19,512 nucleotides of DNA from Deltaproteobacteria bacterium (lineage in GTDB: Bacteria; Desulfobacterota_C; Deferrisomatia; Deferrisomatales; JACRMM01): positions 1 through 19,512 of the forward strand of contig JACRCS010000872.1 of NCBI GenBank assembly GCA_016218905.1, in the 5' to 3' direction. Of the stretch, positions 8,176 to 17,254 are shown piece by piece (within the stretch, counting starts at the first letter, position 1; each line of letters begins with the position of its first letter). The notes beneath the pieces were generated by a model. It was not told where the DNA came from and made no database searches. It saw only the letters and a list, made by a program, of their open reading frames with translations. The position numbers were made by a program, and so were the translations under genes.

Positions 8176-9414
8176 ATGCTGACAGAGAACGCAATGGCAG
8201 TCGCGAACGATGCGACGCTGACGGACTTCATACGCGCTGCGCGGCGCCGCCTGGTCGTGCTCGCGCCGGCGGTCACGAAACCAGTTGGGGAGGCCGTGGC
8301 GGAGCGCTGGAGGAGCTTGGGTCCTGAGGCCGTGTCGGTGATCCTGGACCCGGACCCCGAGGTCTACCGCCTCGGTTACGGTGACGCCGAGGGGCTCCAG
8401 ATCCTGGAGAGCGCCGCACTGGAGGTTGGGGGGCGGCTCACGAGACAATTCGGGTTGCGAATCGGCTTGGTGATCAGCGATGACCTCACCCTCATCTTCT
8501 CTCCCACGCCCCAGCTCATCGAGGCAGGGCCGCGCAATCCCGAAGCGCCGAATGCCGTCCTCATGGGAACTCCGCCAGCTCAGGTGGCGCGAGAGTTGGG
8601 CCTCGGGCCCGAGGGCAAGAAGGCGCAGACGATAGGACTCGAGCCGGTTTCCACGCATTCCGTTGGCGCATTGAGGAAGGATTTGGAGTGCAACCCGCCT
8701 CAGAGTTTTGACGTCGCACGCAAAGTGATGGTGTTCAATTCCTACTTCGAATTCGTCGACTTCTCTCTCTCTGGAACCCACATCGACCGCAAGATTGTTC
8801 GTATTCCGCCGGAGCTCCTGGGGCTGACCGACAGCGAGGATGCGAAGGAGCGCATGAGGGCTTCGTTTAAGCTCATCGCGCCCGACGATGCTCTTTCGGG
8901 AAAGGACCTGGAAACGTACAAGACAGATATAACCAAGATATTTCTACGAAATGTACCAAACTTCGGGACGGTGCTGCCCCGCGCCAAGAAACAGCAGTTC
9001 TTGGAGAGAGTGGAGAAATTAAGGGCCGCAGTCGAGGTCTTCCGCACGAAGGTAATCGCCAATCTTCAAGAAGCGATGGACCGGAATCGGGAGCAGCTCA
9101 AAGGGGCACTTCTGCCCGCTCTGCGCCAAAATCCACCCCGGCGTTGGCGTGAGCCTGGAGGTGAGCCGTACCCGCGCGACTTCATCGAAAAGCTCTTGGA
9201 TGAAGAACTCCGAAGGGCCTTCGGCCAAGCGGAGGCACTGGTCGGACGCATGGAAGTCAAGCTCGTCATCAAGGGCGTGACGTACGAGCTGTTGAAGGAC
9301 AAGGACTTCTTGGAAGCCGTCGCGAAGGCTTTGCCGGAGATGAAGACCTTCTACGACGAGCGTCTCGCGGCCGAGGGTACGTCACCGAAGCAGGCGAGCC
9401 TCTCCTTCCACTGA
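8176..9414 (+). CDS. PLD-like protein with degenerate HKD motif
   Basis: The 412-residue protein starts with a segment whose strand-helix order resembles one phospholipase D half-domain: TDFIRAARRRLVVLAP, then a region ending QFGLRIGLVISDDLTLIFSP. Where active PLD nucleases have H-x-K-x4-D, this protein has R95-x-G97-x4-D102, so His and Lys are lost and only Asp remains. No second HKD is visible. The centre has an FNSYFEFVDFSLSG segment, and the C-terminal half is rich in charged helices (about 255-320), likely coiled coil. The likely role is DNA binding or scaffolding, not cleavage. In DISARM the PLD protein is DrmC; this one lies upstream of drmD and differs in length and motif, so I do not call it drmC. 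It begins 56 bases after the UvrD gene and ends 14 bases before the SNF2 gene. The fold call is inferred from motifs; function is open. Confidence 0.72.
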   Translation: MLTENAMAVANDATLTDFIRAARRRLVVLAPAVTKPVGEAVAERWRSLGPEAVSVILDPDPEVYRLGYGDAEGLQILESAALEVGGRLTRQFGLRIGLVISDDLTLIFSPTPQLIEAGPRNPEAPNAVLMGTPPAQVARELGLGPEGKKAQTIGLEPVSTHSVGALRKDLECNPPQSFDVARKVMVFNSYFEFVDFSLSGTHIDRKIVRIPPELLGLTDSEDAKERMRASFKLIAPDDALSGKDLETYKTDITKIFLRNVPNFGTVLPRAKKQQFLERVEKLRAAVEVFRTKVIANLQEAMDRNREQLKGALLPALRQNPPRRWREPGGEPYPRDFIEKLLDEELRRAFGQAEALVGRMEVKLVIKGVTYELLKDKDFLEAVAKALPEMKTFYDERLAAEGTSPKQASLSFH

Positions 9415-9417
9415 GCC

Positions 9418-9423
9418 AAGGAG
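9418..9423 (+). promoter_or_regulatory. Ribosome binding site for the GTG start of the SNF2 gene
   Basis: AAGGAG lies five bases before a GTG codon at 9429, four bases after the PLD-like stop. It supports the GTG as the true start even though the codon is not ATG, and shows tight coupling of the two genes. Confidence 0.7.
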
Positions 9424-9428
9424 TTCCC

Positions 9429-12400
9429 GTGTTCCAGGAAGTTGTCTCCGTGCCCCGAGTTGGCATGCTCGCCACGCTCCGCAAACGCCGAGGCGTGGTC
9501 TCCAGCGTCGATCCGTACCCGGGCGCCGACGGCAAGGTCCTTCACCTCGTGCGCGTCGAGTACACGGACATTTCCGGAGGCCCGGAGGACGTCGTGCTCT
9601 GGGAACTCGAGCCGGGGGCGAGCCTCGTCGAGCCGACGGCGTTGCCTCGGGTTGCGGACGAGCCGCCGATGCGAGCCCAAGACTACGACGCCCTCGTGCG
9701 GGCGGCCCGCTGGGGCGCTCTGACGCCGTTCCTGCCTGCCGACGGGTCGAGTAGCGAATCCCAGCTGCCGATCGCATCGCCCTTCTTCGGCGCGGTTCAG
9801 GCCGAGGACTTCCAACTCGTTCCTCTCCTCCAGGCCCTACGGATGCCGCGCGTGTCGCTCCTTCTGGCCGACGACGTGGGTCTCGGGAAGACCGTGGAAG
9901 CGGGCCTCATCCTGACGGAGCTCCTCCTCCGGCGCAGGGTCCGCCGCGTTCTGATCCTCTGCCCCGCGTCCCTGCGGGTCCAGTGGCAGCAGGAGATGCG
10001 CGATAAGTTCTCGCTCACCTTCGACGTCGTGGACCGTCCACAGACTCACGCGCTGCAGAAGCGGCTCGGTCTCGACGCCAACCCTTGGCGCACCTTCCCG
10101 CGCATCGTCAGCTCCTACCACTATCTGAAGCAGCCGGACGTCCTGGAGCAGTTCCTAAGCGTGTGCCGCAGCCAGCCCCCGGGCGCGGCCCAGCTCCCGT
10201 GGGACCTCCTCGTCGTGGACGAGGCCCACAACTGCGCCCCGGCGAGCTTCGGCGACGACAGCGACCTCTGTAAAGCGCTGCGGCTCCTCGCGCCTTGGTT
10301 CGAGCACAAGCTTTTCCTCACGGCCACCCCCCACAACGGCCATACCCGGTCGTTTTCGGGCCTGCTGGAGTTGCTTGACCCGGTCCGTTTCACCCAGACG
10401 AGTGAGTTCGGCCCTCGCGAACGAGAGCGCGCCGAAGAGGTCGTCGTGCGGCGCCTAAAGAGTGAGATCAACGAACTCGACGAGAGCCGAGGTCGGCCTC
10501 GTCGGTTCGCGGAGCGGCACCTGAAGCCGGAGCCGCTGTACTTCGGCTCCAGGGAGGCCAAGCTGTCCCGGGCCTTCCAGGCCTTCCGGAAGGCCGTGAA
10601 GGCCGCTGTCGCGGCGTCGCGGCGATCGGAGCAGCTCGCGGGCAGCTTTGCGGTTGAGGTCCTGAACAAGCGGCTCCTCTCGTCCCCGTACAGCTTCGCC
10701 GAGTCGTGGCACCGGTTCCGCGAGGGGCTAGAGCAGGAGGAGACGGCGGACGCGGCCGAGGTGACGGCCGCCCACCGACTCGCCGAGGAGGACATCGACG
10801 ATGACCTGGAGCGGGAAGGGCGCGCCCACCATACGGCTCGCACGGTGGGCGCGTGGCTCAAGCCGCTCGCCCCGAAGCTCGCCGCCGAGGTCGCCGCCGT
10901 AGACGCGGGTCTCTCGGCGCTGGGCCTCGGAGGCAGGGAAGAGGGTGTCCTGTTGGGGGACCCCGCGGAGGACGTGCGCCTGGAGAGGCTCTTCGGTGTG
11001 ATACAGGACCGCCTCCGGGAAGGCGACCGCTGGTCGGCCGACGAGCGTTTGGTGGTGTTCACCGAGTACAAGACCACCCTCGACTACCTGGAGAGGCGTC
11101 TCCGCGAGGCGTTCAAGGATCACGGCTCAGCCGTCCGGGTGCTCTATGGCGGCATGGACGACCCCGAGCGCGAGGGGATCAAGGCGGCGTTCAACGACCC
11201 GACGGACCCCGTTCGGGTGTTGGTAGCCACGGACGCGGCCTCCGAAGGTCTCAATCTCCAGGAGACCGCGCGGCTCGTCCTCCACTATGACGTGCCGTGG
11301 AACCCCGCCCGCATGGAGCAGAGAAACGGTCGTCTGGACCGGCACGGCCAGGCGCGCGACGTCACGGTTTACCACTTCACGAGCGAAGACGACGCGGACC
11401 TCAGGTTCCTCGCCCACGTCGTGGCCAAGGTCCACACCATCCGGGAGGACCTCGGCTCCACAGGTGAGGTCTTCGACGCGGCCTTCCAGCGCCGGTTCAC
11501 CGACCTGGACGACGTGGAGGGCATCACCGCCGACCTCGACTCCGCCGTGGAAGAGGCGAGAGGCCGCGCTCAGGTGCCCACGCGGCCGAGGGAAACCGGC
11601 GTCGCCGAGGCAGAGGGCCTCGCCCGGCTGTGCCGCACCGTCGACCTCTCTCCCGCGTCCCTGCGAGAGACCCTGGAGGTCGCGCTGGGAGTGGGAGTCG
11701 GCGGCCAGCGGTTAGAGGGGCCGGACGACAGGAACCGCGTCGGGCTCAAGGTGCCACTGCCGCCCCGCTGGGAGGCGCTCGTCGACGACACCCTGCGCCT
11801 ACCCGCGGGACGGGGCCAGACCGGCCCGCTCCCCGCCCTGGTCTTCGACCCCAAGCTCTTCATTCAGGAGAACCTGGGCCGCCCGGTGTTCCGCCCAGCT
11901 AAGGACGCCGTCCTCCTCCACCTCGGCCACCCGGTATTCCGTCACGCCTTAGCCACCCTCTCTCGTGCGCGCTTTCCCGGGGGACACGACGGCCTCCGCG
12001 CGAGTCGCTGGGCCGTGCGCCGAGGCCCCGTGTCGGCCGGCGCCGACGCCCTACTCCTCCTCACCGTGGAGGAGTTGGCGGTGAACGAACTCCGCGAGCC
12101 GTTTCACCACTGGGTGCGCACCCTTCGACTGCCGGTCCGGGCCGGTGAGTTGGGCGAGCCCCTCCCCGAGGTGGCGGCCGCGGACGACTTGGTTTCGGTC
12201 CACACTGCTGACGACCGCGCCCGCGCGCGTGCCCAAACACTCTGGGACGAGATCGGACCCCAGGTCGCGGCGCTGATGAAGTGCCTCGTTCGGGACCGCA
12301 CTGCCCAGGTGCAGGAGCGCCTCAAGGCCACCCGGAAGAAGGCCCACGAGGAGCAGCGAGACCTCTTCAAGGAGAGGGTTACAGAAGTGGAGAGAGCCGT

Positions 12401-12722
12401 GCGGGACACGACCCTCAAACGTTTGGAGAAGGAGTTGGGAAGCATCGAGGATGAACGCCGCAAGCTCCACATGAGACCGAGCCTCTTCGCCGAGATGGAG
12501 GCCGAGCGCCTCGGGCGGATTCGCGACATCGACCGGCGAGCGGCGGAGTTGGAGGAAGAACTCGAAAGGCGTCGGAAGCACTACGGGGACCTCCTCGAAC
12601 GCCTCAGGGCGGAACAGGAACGGGTTCTCGAACGCCTCGTTCCCAGGCGCCACGAGCTGCGCGGCCAGGTGCAAGTGTTCCCCGTTGGGGTCGAAGTCCG
12701 GTTCCCGGAGGTGGCGCGATGA
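9429..12722 (+). CDS. drmD: SNF2-family helicase, DrmD-like (class 1 DISARM)
   Basis: The 1097-residue protein has the full SNF2/RapA-type motor: motif I DDVGLGKT (148-155), DEAH (264-267), TATPHNG (298-304), ATDAASEGLN (600-609) and EQRNGRLDRHGQ (630-641). A long helical insertion lies between the two RecA lobes (about 375-540). The C-terminus (about 945-1080) is dense in Glu, Arg and Leu and is a predicted coiled coil, suited to partner binding. The start is GTG with a good ribosome site. The stop overlaps the start of the adenine methyltransferase (ATGA). Class 1 DISARM is defined by a SNF2 helicase (drmD) followed by an adenine methylase (drmMI), and this pair fits. The protein should translocate on double-stranded DNA using ATP and may control entry of the system onto unmodified DNA. 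The helicase family is certain. The drmD name rests on domain order and neighbour, and a RapA-like relative in another defence system is the main alternative. Confidence 0.88.
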   Translation: MFQEVVSVPRVGMLATLRKRRGVVSSVDPYPGADGKVLHLVRVEYTDISGGPEDVVLWELEPGASLVEPTALPRVADEPPMRAQDYDALVRAARWGALTPFLPADGSSSESQLPIASPFFGAVQAEDFQLVPLLQALRMPRVSLLLADDVGLGKTVEAGLILTELLLRRRVRRVLILCPASLRVQWQQEMRDKFSLTFDVVDRPQTHALQKRLGLDANPWRTFPRIVSSYHYLKQPDVLEQFLSVCRSQPPGAAQLPWDLLVVDEAHNCAPASFGDDSDLCKALRLLAPWFEHKLFLTATPHNGHTRSFSGLLELLDPVRFTQTSEFGPRERERAEEVVVRRLKSEINELDESRGRPRRFAERHLKPEPLYFGSREAKLSRAFQAFRKAVKAAVAASRRSEQLAGSFAVEVLNKRLLSSPYSFAESWHRFREGLEQEETADAAEVTAAHRLAEEDIDDDLEREGRAHHTARTVGAWLKPLAPKLAAEVAAVDAGLSALGLGGREEGVLLGDPAEDVRLERLFGVIQDRLREGDRWSADERLVVFTEYKTTLDYLERRLREAFKDHGSAVRVLYGGMDDPEREGIKAAFNDPTDPVRVLVATDAASEGLNLQETARLVLHYDVPWNPARMEQRNGRLDRHGQARDVTVYHFTSEDDADLRFLAHVVAKVHTIREDLGSTGEVFDAAFQRRFTDLDDVEGITADLDSAVEEARGRAQVPTRPRETGVAEAEGLARLCRTVDLSPASLRETLEVALGVGVGGQRLEGPDDRNRVGLKVPLPPRWEALVDDTLRLPAGRGQTGPLPALVFDPKLFIQENLGRPVFRPAKDAVLLHLGHPVFRHALATLSRARFPGGHDGLRASRWAVRRGPVSAGADALLLLTVEELAVNELREPFHHWVRTLRLPVRAGELGEPLPEVAAADDLVSVHTADDRARARAQTLWDEIGPQVAALMKCLVRDRTAQVQERLKATRKKAHEEQRDLFKERVTEVERAVRDTTLKRLEKELGSIEDERRKLHMRPSLFAEMEAERLGRIRDIDRRAAELEEELERRRKHYGDLLERLRAEQERVLERLVPRRHELRGQVQVFPVGVEVRFPEVAR

Positions 12723-15700
12723 CAGTAGCAACAGCGTCGCGGTCACTCCGGAGCGGATCTCTCTCTACGTCTCTGCCCGACTTGGACGCCTGCTGGGCCT
12801 CGCTCAAGCACGGGGGCCTGCTCATCGCCCCGGCGAAACTCTCCGAATATTTTCCATCGGCGGCGGACCCCCTGGCGCCGCACGTCACTGAGAAGCTGCG
12901 GCGCGACCTGGTCCGGCCCTTGGAGGTTACGCCGGGAAAGTGGCAGGCGGGAGGCCTCCTCGACACAGTTCTCGAAGACGTACTGGGGCTGCCGGCGACC
13001 CAGTGGTCCAAGGGTAGCACCCTCGGGCCGGAGTGGTCCCACCGCGCCGTGACGGGCGAGGTCGTCCGGCCGCGCCGCGTATGGGGGGGGGCAACCGGCG
13101 GGCTCCTGCCCGTGTTCATCGCCGACCGGACGGGGCAGGGCGAACCGGGCTCCCGTCTCGGTGTAGGTCGGGGCCGCAGAGCCGTATCGCGTGTGGTCGA
13201 GTGGATGCGCCGGGCGGACCAGAAGCTCGCTCTCCTCACGAATGGCCGCCAATGGAGGCTCTTGCACGCCGGCCCCGACTACGACGCTTGGGCCGAGTGG
13301 GACGTGGACCTCTGGTTCGAGGAAGGGGAGCCCGGACCGCAGGTCACCGCCCTGCGGACGCTACTTGGCCCACGCGCGCTCACCCCGCCAAAGGAAGGCG
13401 AACCCTCTCCCCTTTTGGCGGCCGTGCTGGCGAGCCGAAGGGGGCAGGCGGAGTTGTCCTCGGTTCTCGGGGAGCGCGTCCGCCAAGCCGTCGAGCTCCT
13501 CGTGCGGGAGTCCCACGAGGTCTTGGAGCCGTTGGAGAAGGCGGGTTCCGAGCGGGTGCCGCGGAGGGACCTCTATCTCGCCGCGACCCGCGTCGTGATG
13601 AGGTGTGTGGTCCTACTCTTTGCTGAGGCCAGGGGTCTCCTCCCGCGGGATAACCCGATCTACAACGACTCCTACGGCGTTCAGGGGCTTCGCGAACAAC
13701 TCGACCGGCTGGCCGGCGGCAGGGCTGCGGAACGTCTGCGGCACCACTTCGGTGCCTGGCCGAGACTCCTGGCGCTCTTCCGCCTCGTGTACCAGGGCTC
13801 CGGGCACGAGGCGCTGCCCGTGTCACGCTACGGGGGAGGCCTCTTCGCGCCCGGCGAGCGGGATTCGGGGGACCCGGTGGCCCGCGCCTTGGCGGCCTTC
13901 GAGAGCCCGACCAACGAACTCTCCGACGCCTCCGTTCACAAGATTCTGGAACTCCTCACCCGAAGCCGGGTCAAGGTCCGGTCCGGGCGATCGGCGCGGT
14001 GGGTGGAAGCCCCGGTGGACTTCTCCGACCTCTCCTCCGAGTACATCGGCATCCTCTACGAGGGTCTCCTCGACTACGAACTGCGTCGGGCCGAAGCCGG
14101 CGATCCGATGGTCTTTCTGAACGTTGGGGACCAGCCGGTGCTGCCGTTCTCCCGCCTTCTCGCCATGGAGGACAGGGACCTCGCCCAGTTGCTGGAAAAG
14201 CTCCAGAAAAGCACCCGCGCCGCGGCTTCCGAGGGAGAGGAGGGAGAAGAAGGGGAAGAGGAGGAGGCCGAGCCGGAGGACGACGAAGAGGTTGCCGACC
14301 TGGAAGAGGCGGCTGCGGAGCCGGAGGAGGGATACGGCTCGGACGCCAGGCATGAGCTTCAGGAAAAGGTCCAAGCCTGGGCGGAGCGCGCCGTGAAAGC
14401 GGCGAAGCTCATCAAGGCTCCGCGAGGCAAGGGGATCGAAGCCACCTACGAGCGCGACGTGCAGGTCTTGGCCCACTCCCTCAGCGCGCGGGTGGTCTTG
14501 CCGGGGGAGTGGTTCCTGGTCCGCTGGGGCGGCACCCGCAAGGGCGCGGGAACGTTCTACACCCGCCCCCAACTCGCCGGTCCGACAGTTCGGCGCACGC
14601 TTCAGCCCTTGGTCTACGCGCCGGCACTCCAGCACACCGACGAGAAGACCGGGCTTACCGAGGTGGCGCGCTGGACCCCACGACCTCCCGAGCAGATCCT
14701 TCGCCTCAAAGTCTGCGATCCCACGATGGGATCGGGGTCGTTCTTGGTCGCTGCCCTTCGATACTTGACCGACGCCCTCGTGGAGAGCCTCTTTCATCAC
14801 AGCTGGCTCGAAGAAAGCGATGGGGAACTTCGGGTCATTGTGCCGCCCGAGGCCCGGCCGCCTTGGTTCGCCGAGTGCGTACGGGACCTGCCCGTCGGCG
14901 TCGAGAACCCTGAGGCGCATCTTCGCCCGCGCTTGAAGCGCCACCTCGTGGAGCGGTGCCTCTACGGGGTCGACCTCGACCCCATGGCAGTGGAGTTGGC
15001 GCGTTTGTCGCTCTGGGTAGAGACGATGGACGAGAAGCTCCCCTTCGAGTTTCTCGACCACAAGCTCAAGTGCGGCGACTCCATGGTAGGGTGCGGGTTC
15101 GACCGGTTCCGGGACTACCCCATCCTGGCGTGGGAGCGCGAGGGTGGCGACAAGGCCCACGACCGTTTTGTGCACCACTTTCGGGAATCCGTCGCCCAGC
15201 GAGGGAAGAACAAAGGGCAGGCGATCCGGAGCGGCGACCCCTGGACCCAGGCCATCAAGGACCGCCTCGCCGAAAAGGTGAAGCCCGAACTACGGGCCTG
15301 GGTCTCGACGCAACGGGAAGATCGGCTGGCCTTCGAGCACACCGGCGTTACCTCCGACGCGCTCCACGACCGCGCCCTCGCGCTCTTCGAGGAGCTCCAT
15401 GGCCTGGCCCTCCATGAAGCCGATCGCCGGGCTGAGTTCTACCGAGATAGGATTCTAGGCGACCCAGACTTCCAGGCGCTGAAAGAGGCCTTCGACCTCT
15501 GGTGCGCCCTCTGGTTCTGGCCCGGCGATGCCCTCGACAGCGCTCCGACGCCGAAGACTTTCCTTAAGCCCTCTCCCGAAGCCCGCGAGACTGCGGGGCA
15601 GCTCACCGCGAAGCACCGCTTCTTCCACTGGGAGTTGGAGTTTCCCGACGTCTTCACAGGCCCTGGAGCAGGGTTCCACGCCATGGTCGGGAACCCTCCG

Positions 15701-17254
15701 TGGGAGGTCCAAAAGCCGAACTCCCGGGAGTTCTTCTCCAACGTCGATCCCCTATACCGGACCTACGGCAAGCAGGAGGCCCTGGCGCGTCAGACCGAGA
15801 TCTTCGAGAACAGCCCCGCGGTCGAGACGGAGTGGGTGGCCTACTGCGCACGATTGAAGGCCCTCTCCAATTGGGCGAAGCACGCAGGCCATCCCTTCGG
15901 CGACCCTGAAGAAGGCGAGCACGCCTTCAGCTTCAGTCGATCGAGTGCAGAGAATGGGGCGCTCCACAAGGCGTGGCGCGCCCGTCGCAGGAAGCGCGGC
16001 GGTTACGCCGATCCGGATCACCCATTCCTCCACCAAGGCTCGGCCGACCTCAACACCTACAAGCTGTTCCTCGAAGTTGCGCACGCCCTCCTCGAACCAG
16101 GTGGCCGTCTCGGCTTCCTGGTCCCATCGGGCCTGTACACCGACAAAGGTTCCAATGGGCTTCGCACGCTTTTCTTAAAGCGCTGTTCCTGGGAATGGCT
16201 CTTCGGGTTCATCAACTGGAACAAGATCTTCGGCGCGATCTACTATCGGTTTAAGTTCGCCATCACCGTCGTTCAGAAAGGCGGCACCACCCGCGTGATT
16301 CGATCGGGCTTTTCACGGGTGCAAGTGGAGGACTGGGAAGACGCGGGACGTCACGCGCTTGCCTACCCTCGAGAGCGCGTGCAGGAATTTAGCCCCCGCT
16401 CGCAGGCGATCTTGGAGATCCGAGGGGAGCGGGATCTGGAGGTGCTCGGCAAGCTTTACCGAAACGGCGTGCTCCTGGGCGACGACGGGCCTGATGGCTG
16501 GGGAGTTCGGTACGCCCGCGAATTCGATATGACCAATGACTCCAAGCTCTTTCCCCCGCGGCCCACTTGGGAGGCCAAGGGCTACGCACCGGACGAGTAC
16601 GGCCACTGGCTCAAGGGACCTTGGGCGCCTTGGGACGGTCCACGTTCGATCCTGAAACGCCTCGACGGGTTGATACTCTCCGCCGACGGAAAGGAGTGCC
16701 TTCGAGTCGACGAGATCGAGGACGTAGCATTGCCGTTGTATGAAGGCCGAATGGTCGGCCAGCTCGACTTCAGTGAGAAGGGATGGGTTAGCGGAAAAGG
16801 AAGAGGGGCGGTTTGGCGGGAGATCCCTTGGGACGTGAAAATCCTTGAACCGCAATATCTCATGGCGGCTTCGACGGCGAACTATGGAAGTCGCTCAGTA
16901 CTGGGGAAAGTTGGCTTTCTCGCGATCGGATCGGCTACGAATTCAAGATCTATGGTCGCTTGTCAGATTTCCGGCCTCCCTTGCGGTAATTCGGTAGGTA
17001 CGTTGCTCATTAGAGAGGATATCAAGGATCGATCCATGGGCCTTGTATGTGTATTGAATAGCCTCTCATATGATTTTGGACTGCGCAGCCGGCTTGGCGG
17101 ATTGAATCTCAACTACTTCGTAATAGAAGAGACTTCCGTATTGGGCCCCAATGCCATCACAGTAAACCATGGTCTGCGGGTAGCTGGGCAGAGCCTCATT
17201 TTGGCGAGCGTGCACTTTGCCAAGGTGGTCCACTCTGTCGCGGACCTTCCCTGA
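12719..17254 (+). CDS. drmMI: Eco57I/type IIG-like adenine-N6 methyltransferase, DrmMI-like (main part)
   Basis: The 1511 in-frame residues include the SAM motif DPTMGSGSF (667-675), GVDLDP (750-755), and the catalytic motif NPPW (992-995), the N6-adenine methylase form of NPPY. The N-terminus resembles type IIG enzymes, including a K/R-GAGTFYTRP segment before the methylase core, but I see no clear PD-(D/E)XK site, so it looks methylase-only. An acidic linker (about 504-542, almost all E/D/G/A) divides the N-terminal part from the methylase core. The end of this frame (about 1375-1495) resembles a TaqI/Eco57I target-recognition domain (LNSLSYDFGL, GLNLNYFVIEE). The frame stops at 17252-17254, but the usual C-terminal region continues in another frame (see 17217-17906). 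It overlaps drmD by ATGA. Its expected role is marking host DNA at a specific site so the rest of the system ignores it. The methylase call is secure; the drmMI name is by context. Confidence 0.87.
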   Translation: MTVATASRSLRSGSLSTSLPDLDACWASLKHGGLLIAPAKLSEYFPSAADPLAPHVTEKLRRDLVRPLEVTPGKWQAGGLLDTVLEDVLGLPATQWSKGSTLGPEWSHRAVTGEVVRPRRVWGGATGGLLPVFIADRTGQGEPGSRLGVGRGRRAVSRVVEWMRRADQKLALLTNGRQWRLLHAGPDYDAWAEWDVDLWFEEGEPGPQVTALRTLLGPRALTPPKEGEPSPLLAAVLASRRGQAELSSVLGERVRQAVELLVRESHEVLEPLEKAGSERVPRRDLYLAATRVVMRCVVLLFAEARGLLPRDNPIYNDSYGVQGLREQLDRLAGGRAAERLRHHFGAWPRLLALFRLVYQGSGHEALPVSRYGGGLFAPGERDSGDPVARALAAFESPTNELSDASVHKILELLTRSRVKVRSGRSARWVEAPVDFSDLSSEYIGILYEGLLDYELRRAEAGDPMVFLNVGDQPVLPFSRLLAMEDRDLAQLLEKLQKSTRAAASEGEEGEEGEEEEAEPEDDEEVADLEEAAAEPEEGYGSDARHELQEKVQAWAERAVKAAKLIKAPRGKGIEATYERDVQVLAHSLSARVVLPGEWFLVRWGGTRKGAGTFYTRPQLAGPTVRRTLQPLVYAPALQHTDEKTGLTEVARWTPRPPEQILRLKVCDPTMGSGSFLVAALRYLTDALVESLFHHSWLEESDGELRVIVPPEARPPWFAECVRDLPVGVENPEAHLRPRLKRHLVERCLYGVDLDPMAVELARLSLWVETMDEKLPFEFLDHKLKCGDSMVGCGFDRFRDYPILAWEREGGDKAHDRFVHHFRESVAQRGKNKGQAIRSGDPWTQAIKDRLAEKVKPELRAWVSTQREDRLAFEHTGVTSDALHDRALALFEELHGLALHEADRRAEFYRDRILGDPDFQALKEAFDLWCALWFWPGDALDSAPTPKTFLKPSPEARETAGQLTAKHRFFHWELEFPDVFTGPGAGFHAMVGNPPWEVQKPNSREFFSNVDPLYRTYGKQEALARQTEIFENSPAVETEWVAYCARLKALSNWAKHAGHPFGDPEEGEHAFSFSRSSAENGALHKAWRARRRKRGGYADPDHPFLHQGSADLNTYKLFLEVAHALLEPGGRLGFLVPSGLYTDKGSNGLRTLFLKRCSWEWLFGFINWNKIFGAIYYRFKFAITVVQKGGTTRVIRSGFSRVQVEDWEDAGRHALAYPRERVQEFSPRSQAILEIRGERDLEVLGKLYRNGVLLGDDGPDGWGVRYAREFDMTNDSKLFPPRPTWEAKGYAPDEYGHWLKGPWAPWDGPRSILKRLDGLILSADGKECLRVDEIEDVALPLYEGRMVGQLDFSEKGWVSGKGRGAVWREIPWDVKILEPQYLMAASTANYGSRSVLGKVGFLAIGSATNSRSMVACQISGLPCGNSVGTLLIREDIKDRSMGLVCVLNSLSYDFGLRSRLGGLNLNYFVIEETSVLGPNAITVNHGLRVAGQSLILASVHFAKVVHSVADLP

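Noticed and set aside
7576..8781. A 401-codon minus-strand open frame over the UvrD and PLD-like genes
   Set aside because: It is antisense to two well-supported genes, its translation is Arg/Ser/Pro-rich without domains, and long antisense frames are usual in GC-rich coding DNA.
13823..15178. A 451-codon minus-strand open frame opposite the methyltransferase
   Set aside because: It lies antisense to the methylase motifs and shows no protein family features; it is a composition effect.
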